From NCBI GenBank assembly GCA_009937205.1, contig JAACCR010000014.1:1-41841 (forward strand): a DNA stretch of 41,841 nucleotides. The letters run 5' to 3'. The notes beneath the pieces are model-generated. The model saw only the letters and a program-made list of their open reading frames with translations, had not been told where the DNA came from and ran no database searches. Origin of the DNA: Methanobacteriota archaeon (GTDB lineage Archaea > Thermoplasmatota > Poseidoniia > Poseidoniales > Poseidoniaceae). Below are positions 27,770 to 35,680 of this stretch, in pieces (the first letter of the stretch is position 1; every line of letters starts with the position of its first letter). The position numbers and the translations under genes are program-made.

Positions 27770-27819
27770 ATCATGACGCAAAGGGTGAGGGTCTTTATCG
27801 GATTCGGCCAATGCCGTTA

Positions 27820-27834
27820 TTTTCAAATTGAAAA
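27820..27834. promoter_or_regulatory. 15-bp palindrome in the amnB divergent promoter region
   Basis: TTTTCAA-A-TTGAAAA is a perfect 7-1-7 palindrome about 50 bases upstream of amnB and about 40 bases upstream of the divergent membrane protein start at 27873. Its size and position fit an operator for a dimeric regulator of either gene. No regulator gene is recognised next to it. Confidence 0.45.
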
Positions 27835-27872
27835 CCCGAAGACTCAAGGATAAATCACTTCTCGCCAACAAT

Positions 27873-28367
27873 ATGGCTGAAATTGAGGTGCAAGTAGTTC
27901 CAGCGAATGATGGAGAAGAGTGGAACTCCGTTGCTGGATGGCTACCCAAATCATTTCGACATGCCATATCTCCAATGATGATTGGTGCGCTATTTGGAGC
28001 ATTTTGGCAGACAATTATACTTCCCAATATGGCCTATGGTTATCCATCACCAGTTCAAGGTGCATTCATTTTAGCGCTATTATTTTCACCTTTAATGTAC
28101 AAATATTTGCTACCTGATCACAATGGTGACTTGAAAGAATATGCCATGGGCCTTGGCATTCTTGGGCTTGCCTATTCATTAATTTGGGTTTCAGGATGGG
28201 GTGCAATGTTTTGTGGAGGGTATCTATCAGTATTGATCTGGGTATGGATTAATACTACCTGGTGGCAATATGAGTTGCCTTCATTCCGTTACGGAATTTG
28301 GCATGCTATTGGAATTGACATTGGAGCATTTGGTGGAGCGATTCTAGCCTATAATATCTATCTGTGA
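27873..28367 (+). CDS. Polytopic membrane protein of unknown function
   Basis: From ATG 27873 the product has 164 residues. A short soluble N-terminus (MAEIEVQVVPANDGEEW) is followed by about five hydrophobic segments (near residues 30-50, 58-74, 85-105, 107-130 and 138-160). The composition is rich in Trp, Tyr and Gly, with DHNGDLKEYAMGLGILGLAY in a loop. I do not recognise the family. It is divergent from the dioxygenase operon and convergent with panB, with seven bases between the stop codons. A transport role for the nearby catabolic genes is conceivable but rests only on position. Confidence 0.72.
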   Translation: MAEIEVQVVPANDGEEWNSVAGWLPKSFRHAISPMMIGALFGAFWQTIILPNMAYGYPSPVQGAFILALLFSPLMYKYLLPDHNGDLKEYAMGLGILGLAYSLIWVSGWGAMFCGGYLSVLIWVWINTTWWQYELPSFRYGIWHAIGIDIGAFGGAILAYNIYL

Positions 28368-28374
28368 CAATAAA

Positions 28375-29196
28375 TCATTCTGAATATGATTCATCTTCAC
28401 TAGGGAAGTCTCCAGAACGAACATCATCACAATATTGTGTGATTGCATTGTTAATGTCGGTTGATAGATTCAGATAGCGACGTAAGAACCGTGGTGAGAA
28501 ATCCATGGTGATTCCCAGTAAGTCGTGGAGAACAAGTACTTGTCCATCGCAATCAGGTCCAGCCCCAATACCAATGGTTGGGATGGAAATAGATTCACTG
28601 ACTTTCTTAGCCAGTTCGCGAGGTATCTTTTCCAATACAATCGCAAAGCAACCAGCATCTTCTAGCAGTTTAGCATCCGAGATTAGTTTCGCAGCTTCTT
28701 CATCTTCCTTTGCTCTAACCGTATAGGTTCCGAATTTGTAAATTGACTGGGGCGTAAGTCCGAGGTGACCCATTACTGGTATTCCAGCGGTTAGAATTCT
28801 CTTGACCGATTCAACTACTTCAGAACCGCCTTCAAGTTTTACTGAATGCCCATTTGATTCTTTCATTATCCGTACCGCAGATTCTAGGGCGACTGTAGAA
28901 TTACCTTGGTATGATCCAAATGGCATATCTACAACTATCAATGCTCTGTCGACTGCTCTTTCAACACACTGTGCATGGTATATCATATGGTCCAATGTGA
29001 TTGGTACAGTTGTTGCATGGCCGGCCATGACATTAGATGCAGAATCTCCTACGAGAATAATATCAACACCGGCTTTGTCAACCAGTTTAGCCAATGAGAA
29101 GTCATAGGCTGTCAGCATGGTGATTTTTTCACCCGCACCCTTCATTTCTTGCAAGGTGTTTGTAGTAACCTTCCTCGCTTGGCCATGAATGGACAT
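28375..29196 (-). CDS. panB: 3-Methyl-2-oxobutanoate hydroxymethyltransferase
   Basis: PanB transfers a hydroxymethyl group from 5,10-methylene-tetrahydrofolate to 2-oxoisovalerate, giving ketopantoate for coenzyme A synthesis. ATG 29196 gives 273 residues, the usual length (about 263-280); a TTG at 29250 would add 18 unlikely residues. Metal-binding residues are D51 in [13 protein letters not shown]90 in VVDMPFGSY and E122 in VKLEGG. The expected catalytic Glu is E189 in [16 protein letters not shown] is also present. All correspond to D45, D84, E114 and E181 of the Escherichia coli enzyme. It stands alone on its strand, divergent from the monooxygenase operon across 29197-29307. Confidence 0.95.
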   Translation of the reverse strand: MSIHGQARKVTTNTLQEMKGAGEKITMLTAYDFSLAKLVDKAGVDIILVGDSASNVMAGHATTVPITLDHMIYHAQCVERAVDRALIVVDMPFGSYQGNSTVALESAVRIMKESNGHSVKLEGGSEVVESVKRILTAGIPVMGHLGLTPQSIYKFGTYTVRAKEDEEAAKLISDAKLLEDAGCFAIVLEKIPRELAKKVSESISIPTIGIGAGPDCDGQVLVLHDLLGITMDFSPRFLRRYLNLSTDINNAITQYCDDVRSGDFPSEDESYSE

Positions 29197-29307
29197 AACA
29201 CTGCCAATCGTCAAGTAGTTTTCAATCAATCGCCGAATATCATTTCTCAATTAGCATCGCCACATTTGTTATGACTGGTCACTTATTGGCTATGTGTGGG
29301 ACAGACT

Positions 29308-30552
29308 ATGGAGCACGATATTTTCTTCTCAATCAGTCAAACTCCAAATGCTGAGGGATATGTTCCTAGCGAGCAAGAGATGTTCACTAATTATTACCAG
29401 CCATTGCAATGTGCAGATGATTTAGGCTTCGGTGTCGGCTGGTTAGCCCAAGCACACCTTTCAACTGAAACGCAAAAAAGTAACTCGCGACCAGTAGTAC
29501 CACATTGGATTGGAGAGGTTGGATTGTGTACCGATTTCCCGCAGTTGGCGATGGATTCTTTTAGAAGAACTAAGAATATTGAAATTGGTAGTGCAGTTCT
29601 ATCAATACTTGCATCAGGAGGGCCTATAGCGCAGGCAGAAAGAGTCGCCAATACTCTAAATTTACTCGGAATTGATGCAAATGAAAAACGTAGATTGCAC
29701 GTAGGTTTTGCAGCAGGACGCTTTGAATTCATGGCAAGGCCCTACGGCATAGTGCCTCGTAATTCAGTAGAAGAGGCGGCATGGCCTGCATTGCGGGGTC
29801 AAATATTCATGGAAGCAAGTGATATCTTCTTGAGATTACTAAGAGGGGATACAATCAATTCAACTCAGACTTTCAAGACCATCTTAACCAGAGCGAATTT
29901 CCGTAGCGATGAAGACTGGCAAGCAGTTCAAGATGCAGCAGTTGAGTTTGAAGGACTCGACTCTGTTCCTGAAGAGATTGAAATTCCTAAGCGTTATGTT
30001 TTTGAAGATTTAAAAATCATTCCACAAAATTTCCGTCGTGAATTATTACAATTAGTTGCTGGAACACACGATCCTAGAGCACAAAAATTCGTTAATACTA
30101 TTCTTCCGGTCAAGGTATTCAATCTATCGATTACCAAGGATGAAATCATTGATGCTACTCACCAAAAAATGTCTGAATTATATCACCCCGATGGTGGCCA
30201 ATGGAAGCGTAGTGATATGCCTAGAACTTCTTTCGTTTTTATTAATGCAGAGCAAGGACTTACTCCAGAGCAACAAACAAAAGCAGCACAGCAAGAAGCA
30301 AATTCTGCACTAGGCGCTTATTGGAATGCATTGGAGGGTACGATTGACCCTTCCAAAGTAAAAAGCGCTTCAAATAACGCACTTGTTGGCAATCCTCAAG
30401 ACATTGCAAAACAAATGGTCGAGCGTTTCCACCCACAAGATAGAGTCATGGCTTGGTTTGATTTCTTCAATCACGATAGTGATAGAGTATGCCGTAATAT
30501 GACTGCATATATGGAGCAAGTCGTACCATTGGTTGAGGAATTATTGGAGTGA
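29308..30552 (+). CDS. Luciferase-like flavin-dependent monooxygenase
   Basis: A 414-residue member of the bacterial luciferase-like (LLM) superfamily, which uses reduced FMN or F420 in a TIM-barrel fold. N-terminal elements are MEHDIFFSISQTP, the early helix QPLQCADDLGFGVGWLAQAH, the strand NIEIGSAVLSILASGGPIAQAERV, and LHVGFAAGRFEFMARPYG where the family has its G-x-G-R region. The C-terminal end includes LVGNPQDIAKQMVERF, the usual G-(S/T/N)P-x-x-V/I-A element. Substrate cannot be read from the sequence. It is the first gene of an operon with an asparaginase II-type gene (5 bases downstream) and an aminomuconate-semialdehyde-type dehydrogenase, so a role in making or processing the ring-cleavage substrate is a reasonable inference. 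GTG 29296 is an alternative start. Confidence 0.87.
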   Translation: MEHDIFFSISQTPNAEGYVPSEQEMFTNYYQPLQCADDLGFGVGWLAQAHLSTETQKSNSRPVVPHWIGEVGLCTDFPQLAMDSFRRTKNIEIGSAVLSILASGGPIAQAERVANTLNLLGIDANEKRRLHVGFAAGRFEFMARPYGIVPRNSVEEAAWPALRGQIFMEASDIFLRLLRGDTINSTQTFKTILTRANFRSDEDWQAVQDAAVEFEGLDSVPEEIEIPKRYVFEDLKIIPQNFRRELLQLVAGTHDPRAQKFVNTILPVKVFNLSITKDEIIDATHQKMSELYHPDGGQWKRSDMPRTSFVFINAEQGLTPEQQTKAAQQEANSALGAYWNALEGTIDPSKVKSASNNALVGNPQDIAKQMVERFHPQDRVMAWFDFFNHDSDRVCRNMTAYMEQVVPLVEELLE

Positions 30553-30557
30553 AGATT

Positions 30558-31673
30558 ATGGAAATCCGACATGATGAACACTCTGCGGTAAAGCCCGGTA
30601 ATCCTGGGTCTGCATTGTTTCCATCATCCCCTCTTGGTGAATCGATAGAAGGTATTCCAACCGGCCGAGAAGTTGCATGGGAACCACTTGTTGATTACCG
30701 CAGAAACGGTGTTTCTGAAACTACCATACATGGTGCGGTTGCATGGGCACATGGCGATGAAGTCATACATTCCTTCGGAGGCAATGTATTGTGCTATGGA
30801 CGTTCAATGATGAAGCCATTTATGCTCAAAGCATTCACAGAAGAATTAGAGGATTGTAGTTGGGAACAAAAGGCGATATCGGTTGCTTCACACAATGGCG
30901 ATACCGAACATGTCGCTGCCGCTCAATCGCTACTCAGCGAATCTGAATGGCCATTGATGCTAACTCCATTAGACGTGCCTCTAATCCAATTTGGACGTCA
31001 AGTACGAAGACCACGCCGCTGGTTTCACACCTGCTCGGGTGAGCATTCAGCGATATTGCATGGTTGCCGTAAAAAAGGATGGAATAGAGCAGGATATACT
31101 CTGCCAGGACATGAAGTATTCACAGCCTATATGGCTGAATTAAGAAAATATCTCGGCCAAGATTGGCAACCACTTCGTATTGCAAAGGATGGATGTGGCT
31201 TGCCCACAGTTTCCAACACTGTCGCCGAATTAGCACAAATTTACGCAGGCCTTGTTCGTGACAAAGATAAAGATTGGATATGGGAGGCGATGATTAAACA
31301 TCCCGATTTAGTTGGAGGATTCAATCGATTGGATTCAACTGTACTGAAAGCTGGGGATGGAGAGGTAATCGCTAAAGAAGGAGCAGATGGTTTACTTGGT
31401 TTAGCGATTGAACACCCCGATTATCCAAAAGGTCTCGGTATTGTAATCAAAATAGCCCATGGCTGGAATTCCCAAGCAACATGGTATCTTGCAAGGGCTG
31501 TATTGGGAGTACTTGGAATTGATTTGAGAAACCCATATCCATTACACCGGCAGAAAGCATTCGTAGTTCCTGGTATCGTTCCAGAAGAATATTTAGAAAT
31601 ATTGAGTTCACTACCAACTTGGGATGAATGGGATCCTGATGGTGACCGTTGGCTATACGATGTGGAGGTCTGA
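30558..31673 (+). CDS. Asparaginase II-family amidohydrolase
   Basis: A 371-residue protein of the asparaginase II family (Pfam PF06089), which is unrelated to the classical type I/II enzymes and hydrolyses L-asparagine in the Rhizobium relative. Matching features are the start VDYRRNGVSETTIHGAVAWA, MMKPFMLKAF, ASHNGDTEH, the central TCSGEHSAILHGCRKKGW and KDGCGLPTVSNT. It is 30-40 residues longer than many relatives, mostly at the N-terminus. It lies 5 bases after the monooxygenase gene and 2 bases before the dehydrogenase gene, indicating tight co-expression. In that setting the substrate might be an amide or formamide intermediate and not asparagine; this is inference. ATG 30558 is preferred over GTG 30549, which overlaps the upstream stop. 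Confidence 0.88.
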   Translation: MEIRHDEHSAVKPGNPGSALFPSSPLGESIEGIPTGREVAWEPLVDYRRNGVSETTIHGAVAWAHGDEVIHSFGGNVLCYGRSMMKPFMLKAFTEELEDCSWEQKAISVASHNGDTEHVAAAQSLLSESEWPLMLTPLDVPLIQFGRQVRRPRRWFHTCSGEHSAILHGCRKKGWNRAGYTLPGHEVFTAYMAELRKYLGQDWQPLRIAKDGCGLPTVSNTVAELAQIYAGLVRDKDKDWIWEAMIKHPDLVGGFNRLDSTVLKAGDGEVIAKEGADGLLGLAIEHPDYPKGLGIVIKIAHGWNSQATWYLARAVLGVLGIDLRNPYPLHRQKAFVVPGIVPEEYLEILSSLPTWDEWDPDGDRWLYDVEV

Positions 31674-31675
31674 AA

Positions 31676-33118
31676 ATGATAATCAATAATTTCATCGATG
31701 GCAAATTCACTGCACCGGTCGAACAGCGTATGATGGATAATTTCAATCCAGCCGATGGAACCCACATCGCTACGATTCCTAGAGCATCTGCTGCTGATGT
31801 AGATGCAGCAGTATCATCTGCAAAGAAAGCACTACCACAATGGTCTGCATTAACCATCCTTGAAAGAGCGGATTGGTTAGATAAAATCGCAGATGCATTA
31901 GAGGAAATAAAGGAAGAGATAGCACAAACTGAATCACTGGATACAGGTAAGCCAATTTCACTTTCCCGTTCAACCGACGCTACTCGTTCAATTAGCAATT
32001 TTCGCTTCTTCGCAGAATTTGCAAGAAGCCAAGAACCTCTAGTGTTTGAAATGTCAGATGCTACAAATTATGTTCACACTTCACCCCTCGGAATAGTTGG
32101 ATTAATCACTCCTTGGAATCTTCCGTTATACCTTCTGACGTGGAAAGTTGCACCAGCATTACTTATGGGTAATTGCATAATTGCAAAACCATCTGAAATC
32201 ACACCACTAACAGCCAATTTACTGGCCCGTACAATGCAAAGATTGCAACTCCCAGATGGCGTTTTCAATCTAGTTCATGGCTTGGGACCAGAGGTTGGAC
32301 AAGCCATTCTTGAACATCCTGATATCGGCGGTATCTCGTTCACTGGAGGAACATCTACTGGACGTATTGTTGCGAGAACTGCAGCTCCTTTATTCAAGAA
32401 GTTGTCTTTGGAATTAGGAGGTAAAAATGCAACCATTATCCTTGATGATGCCAACCTTGAAACAGTGGTTGCAGGTGCTGTTAGAGCAGCATTTACTAAT
32501 TCTGGACAAGTTTGTTTGTGTAATTCAAGAATCTTAATTCACCAATCAATATATGACGACTTTTGTAAACAATTTATTGAACAAGTCAATACCATGATAG
32601 TAGGTGATCCAAGCGACGAATCAACACAAATAGGTTCAGTTATCTCAATGGAACACCTACAGAAAATAGAATCATACATTGATTTAGCCATCGAAGAAGG
32701 TGGAGAAATTCTCAGTGGTGGAAGCCGTGCTATGACTGGGCAAGTAGGGCCAAATCCAGCAGGGGCATATATCAGGCCAACCGTTATTGGAGGCCTCAGT
32801 CATCTCTCAAGAACTTCTACTGAAGAGATATTTGGCCCTGTCGTAACTCTTCATTCCTTTACAACAGATGATGAGGCAATTGAGATGGCCAACTGTACTG
32901 AATACGGATTAGCAGGTTCTATCTGGACTGAAGATGCTGAAAGAGGTAGGCACTTAGCCGAGCGAATCGATAGCGGAATCGTCTGGGTCAATACATGGAT
33001 GCACAGAGATTTACGCACTCCATTTGGCGGTGTTAAGAACTCTGGAGTCGGTAGAGAGGGCGGCCGTTGGTCACTTTCATTCTTTTCAGAGATGACTAAT
33101 GTTTGTGTTAAACGCTGA
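31676..33118 (+). CDS. amnC: 2-Aminomuconic semialdehyde dehydrogenase-type (ALDH8 family) aldehyde dehydrogenase
   Basis: A 480-residue NAD-dependent aldehyde dehydrogenase. It closely follows human ALDH8A1 and bacterial 2-aminomuconic/2-hydroxymuconic semialdehyde dehydrogenases: NFIDGKF at the start, RSISNFRFFA (104-113), ITPWNLPLYLLTWK (144-157), LSLELGGKN (catalytic-base Glu246) and GQVCLCNSR (nucleophile Cys280), then GREGGRWSLSFFSE near the end. Asn148 matches the oxyanion asparagine and Arg104 aligns with the substrate-carboxylate arginine of the Pseudomonas enzyme. It would oxidise 2-aminomuconic semialdehyde to 2-aminomuconate, linking the ring-cleaving dioxygenase and the fused deaminase encoded at 25.4-27.8 kb. 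ATG 31676 has GGAGG upstream and lies two bases after the asparaginase-family stop. Confidence 0.85.
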   Translation: MIINNFIDGKFTAPVEQRMMDNFNPADGTHIATIPRASAADVDAAVSSAKKALPQWSALTILERADWLDKIADALEEIKEEIAQTESLDTGKPISLSRSTDATRSISNFRFFAEFARSQEPLVFEMSDATNYVHTSPLGIVGLITPWNLPLYLLTWKVAPALLMGNCIIAKPSEITPLTANLLARTMQRLQLPDGVFNLVHGLGPEVGQAILEHPDIGGISFTGGTSTGRIVARTAAPLFKKLSLELGGKNATIILDDANLETVVAGAVRAAFTNSGQVCLCNSRILIHQSIYDDFCKQFIEQVNTMIVGDPSDESTQIGSVISMEHLQKIESYIDLAIEEGGEILSGGSRAMTGQVGPNPAGAYIRPTVIGGLSHLSRTSTEEIFGPVVTLHSFTTDDEAIEMANCTEYGLAGSIWTEDAERGRHLAERIDSGIVWVNTWMHRDLRTPFGGVKNSGVGREGGRWSLSFFSEMTNVCVKR

Positions 33119-33124
33119 ATCTCT

Positions 33125-33967
33125 CTATTGTTTTTTAGCATCTGGATTGGCTTGAATATCTGCTAATGCATTTATTCTAACTCTAACTTGAGCTGGTGTA
33201 GGTAGGTTTTGTTGAAGGAATGCGTGCAAACAATCTGAAAGGTGTATCATTGCAGATTCATAATCTTCATTAATTTCACAAAGGTCAGCCAATCCCCAAT
33301 AAGCAACCAATTGACCAGATAAATCTCCTAATCGTTTTGCTATTTCTAAGGATTCAGTGTACAAATCTCGAGCTGAATCAAAATGCCCGATAGTTGCTTG
33401 ACTATGAGCTAAATCAGACATTGCTTCAATTTGCCCATCTTCATCGTTATCACGCATTAAAATCTCAACTCTTCTTGTCCCTAGGGCGATTGCGGTATCG
33501 GAATCTTGTTGTTTCTTAGCAATCGCTTCCAATACTGCTAGACCATATACAATTCCTTTAGAATCTTCTATCTTTTCTCTAATACGAAGTGATCGTGATG
33601 CACTCGCTTTTGCTTCATCAAGGTCATTCGCAGCGAGTTGTAATAATGCTACATGATGAAGAACTGCTGCTGCTAATTTTTGTGCTTCAGTTATCTTTTC
33701 AGATTCCACTGCCAACTTATAGAAAGAGTCTATTGAGGCATTGATATGCTTAAGAGACTCAAATTTTGTCCATCCTGATTCAACTTCATTTACGGCTACT
33801 TCAGCAGCATGATCAAGTAATTTTTCAGCCAAGTCATTATCTTCAAGTTCTATTGCAAGGGGAATTAATCGAAGTGCTAACGGTGTGTTAATATCACTCA
33901 TTGCACCTCCTGAAGTGAGCATCTCAAGAATCATCTTGGCTCTTTCAGGACTGACTGAACTTTCCAT
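33125..33967 (-). CDS. Tetratricopeptide-repeat protein
   Basis: A 280-residue, all-helical, soluble acidic protein made of tetratricopeptide-like repeats. The clearest are DLDEAKASASRSLRIREKI (about residues 114-132), HFDSARDLYTESLEIAKRLG (about 195-214) and DYESAMIHLSDCLHAF (about 234-249), each with the typical small residue/aromatic spacing. There is no signal peptide or catalytic motif. Such proteins are protein-protein interaction platforms; the partner is unknown. It converges with the dehydrogenase gene (six bases between stop codons) and is the last of a minus-strand run with the SDR and hydrolase genes, 38 bases after the SDR. Confidence 0.85.
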   Translation of the reverse strand: MESSVSPERAKMILEMLTSGGAMSDINTPLALRLIPLAIELEDNDLAEKLLDHAAEVAVNEVESGWTKFESLKHINASIDSFYKLAVESEKITEAQKLAAAVLHHVALLQLAANDLDEAKASASRSLRIREKIEDSKGIVYGLAVLEAIAKKQQDSDTAIALGTRRVEILMRDNDEDGQIEAMSDLAHSQATIGHFDSARDLYTESLEIAKRLGDLSGQLVAYWGLADLCEINEDYESAMIHLSDCLHAFLQQNLPTPAQVRVRINALADIQANPDAKKQ

Positions 33968-34005
33968 ATCTTCACCTCATCTGCTCTTGTTTTTGAAGTC
34001 GTGCA

Positions 34006-34821
34006 TCAGATTGAACGCAATCTTCCGCCATCAACTGCCAAAGAGACTCCACGTATACCGCTAGAAGCAGGTAGTGCTAGGAATGCGATTGCAGATGCAG
34101 TTTCCAGAGGATCTATCAGACGTCCAATTGGTACTTGAACCATCCAACCCTCTTGAATATCTTCAACACTCTTACCAGTTTTCTCGTTAATCGATGCTGC
34201 TAGAGACCCAAGTCTTTCCGTATCTGTAAATCCTGGTAAAACATTGTTGATTGTGATACAAGCAGGCAATTCTCTTGACAGTGTTTTTGACCATGAAGCC
34301 ATTGCACCGCGTAATGTATTAGACAATCCTAAATTTGGGATTGGTTCTTTTACCGAAGTAGAAATTATTTGAATAATTCTTCCATAACCTTCGGCTTCCA
34401 TACCAGCAACTACCGCTTGAACCATTGTATGTGCTGCATGGAGATGGCGTTTGAAAGGCCCTTCTAAATCAGCTAACTCAACACCAAGAAGAGGTCCACC
34501 CTTCGGACCAGCTGCATTATTGATTAGGATGTGAATTGCTCCTTTTGCAGAGATTAGTGCCTCAACAGCAGGTCTAATCGCTTCTGTATTTTCAAGATCT
34601 AGCGTGAGTGAGGAATGAGAACCATTACCTAGTGTTGATAGTTCAACACATAATTCATTCAAAGCCTCTGTGTTTCGAGCGCAGACCGTTACACTAGCCC
34701 CTGCTTTTGCCAGAATCTTTGCAGTAGCAGCACCAATTCCTTTGCTTGCACCACACACTAGAGCATGTTTGCCTTTAAGGGCAGTATTGGAGTACGGATA
34801 ATCGTCACCGAGAAGGTCCAT
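34006..34821 (-). CDS. Short-chain dehydrogenase/reductase-like protein lacking the YxxxK motif
   Basis: A 271-residue classical-length SDR. The nucleotide-binding motif is GASKGIG (24-30), NNAAG (101-105) is present, and the C-terminus has the PIGRL-DP-TASAIAFLALPASSGIRG region followed by VDGG, as in FabG-like enzymes. At the active site the usual Ser is S154, but the Tyr and Lys that should follow at +13 and +17 are S167 and R171 (LSNTLR). The classical Ser-Tyr-Lys triad is therefore absent. A divergent SDR subgroup with LSNxxR in this place exists, so it may be a different enzyme and not a dead one. It lies downstream of the alpha/beta hydrolase (61 bases). Substrate unknown. Confidence 0.87.
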   Translation of the reverse strand: MDLLGDDYPYSNTALKGKHALVCGASKGIGAATAKILAKAGASVTVCARNTEALNELCVELSTLGNGSHSSLTLDLENTEAIRPAVEALISAKGAIHILINNAAGPKGGPLLGVELADLEGPFKRHLHAAHTMVQAVVAGMEAEGYGRIIQIISTSVKEPIPNLGLSNTLRGAMASWSKTLSRELPACITINNVLPGFTDTERLGSLAASINEKTGKSVEDIQEGWMVQVPIGRLIDPLETASAIAFLALPASSGIRGVSLAVDGGRLRSI

Positions 34822-34848
34822 GCGTCATGCCACGCGGCATTGCGTCAT
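34821..34848. promoter_or_regulatory. Direct repeats TGCGTCAT spaced by two helical turns upstream of the SDR gene
   Basis: TGCGTCAT occurs at 34821-34828 and 34841-34848, 20 bases apart start to start, with the imperfect palindrome ATGCC-ACGC-GGCAT in between. The block abuts the SDR start codon. The same 8-mer in inverse orientation lies at 27773-27780, four bases upstream of amnB. Site function is unproven. Confidence 0.3.
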
Positions 34849-34882
34849 AGGCATTTCCTTAGAGAATATTTTCAAAAACGAC

Positions 34883-35629
34883 TTAAAGCCAATCAGTAAT
34901 TGCATTAAGTTGCACAAGCCAATCATCACTTGCAATATCAATAATTGAAAAGTGATCACCTGGCAACCATAATTCATTGACTTCATCATCGCGCTCTTTC
35001 ATCATTTTAGCATAAGCCTCAGATTGACTTAGTGGCACCTCAGTATCTTCTGCACCATGAATGAGAAGAATCGGGCAATCAGCAGGGTTTGTGAGCGGAT
35101 TTAATTGATTCCAAAGAGTTGGATTCTCTTGAGGAGAGCATCCGATCCATTTTCTTACAGCATTCCCCTCATCTGATAGTTCACTTTCATCTGCTGCTAT
35201 TAGGTCTGCAATCGGCGCTTGAGCAATGGCCAACCAAGGCTTTCGTTCAGCCTTTGCCGCCAATAATAGGGCGAGATGTCCACCAGCGGAATGGCCCATA
35301 ATCATCGACCTCTGAACATCTATATTCGGTAATAAGGCAAGTTGGCCCCATGCCCGTAGAACATCTGACAAAGTATCCATCCAAACGCCTTCATCGCCTT
35401 CCTTCCAGCGCTTGAATTCTATATTCCAAGCCGCTATACCTGCTTCTGCTAGATCCTCGGCGATAGGTTTCATCAATTCAGAAGTGAATTGCTCTTTCCA
35501 AAAACCACCATGAATTAGCATGACGCATGGAATGTTACCCGCCTTTTGGTATGGTGATTCATCATCGGGCATATACAAATCAGCGTATTGCCATGGCTCC
35601 GCACCCCATTGCATTCTATCGCAGGCCAT
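34883..35629 (-). CDS. Alpha/beta hydrolase resembling kynurenine formamidase
   Basis: A 248-residue cytoplasmic alpha/beta hydrolase. It carries the oxyanion motif HGGFW (40-44), typical of the kynurenine formamidase/esterase branch (HGGYW in animal AFMID). The nucleophile elbow is GHSAGG with Ser114, the acid Asp195 lies in HGAEDTEVP and the catalytic His226 is in GDHFS. The triad is complete. N-terminal EPWQYADLYMPDD matches the (Y)G...xxDIYxP opening of that branch. If it is a kynurenine formamidase it would produce kynurenine from N-formylkynurenine, which would suit the aminophenol-type cluster nearby, but carboxylesterases share these motifs. It is 51 bases downstream of aspS on the same strand. 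ATG 35614 is an alternative start. Confidence 0.85.
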   Translation of the reverse strand: MACDRMQWGAEPWQYADLYMPDDESPYQKAGNIPCVMLIHGGFWKEQFTSELMKPIAEDLAEAGIAAWNIEFKRWKEGDEGVWMDTLSDVLRAWGQLALLPNIDVQRSMIMGHSAGGHLALLLAAKAERKPWLAIAQAPIADLIAADESELSDEGNAVRKWIGCSPQENPTLWNQLNPLTNPADCPILLIHGAEDTEVPLSQSEAYAKMMKERDDEVNELWLPGDHFSIIDIASDDWLVQLNAITDWL

Positions 35630-35680
35630 GTTACTGCGAGGGGCTTTAGATACCCGTTGTTTTCGGTCACTTGCTCTTAA

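Noticed and set aside
27770-28027. N-terminal extension of the catalytic dioxygenase frame
   Set aside because: The first 86 residues show no LigB similarity and overlap the divergent membrane protein; the family start MAKGRIVAGC at 27769 gives active-site numbering that matches AmnB.
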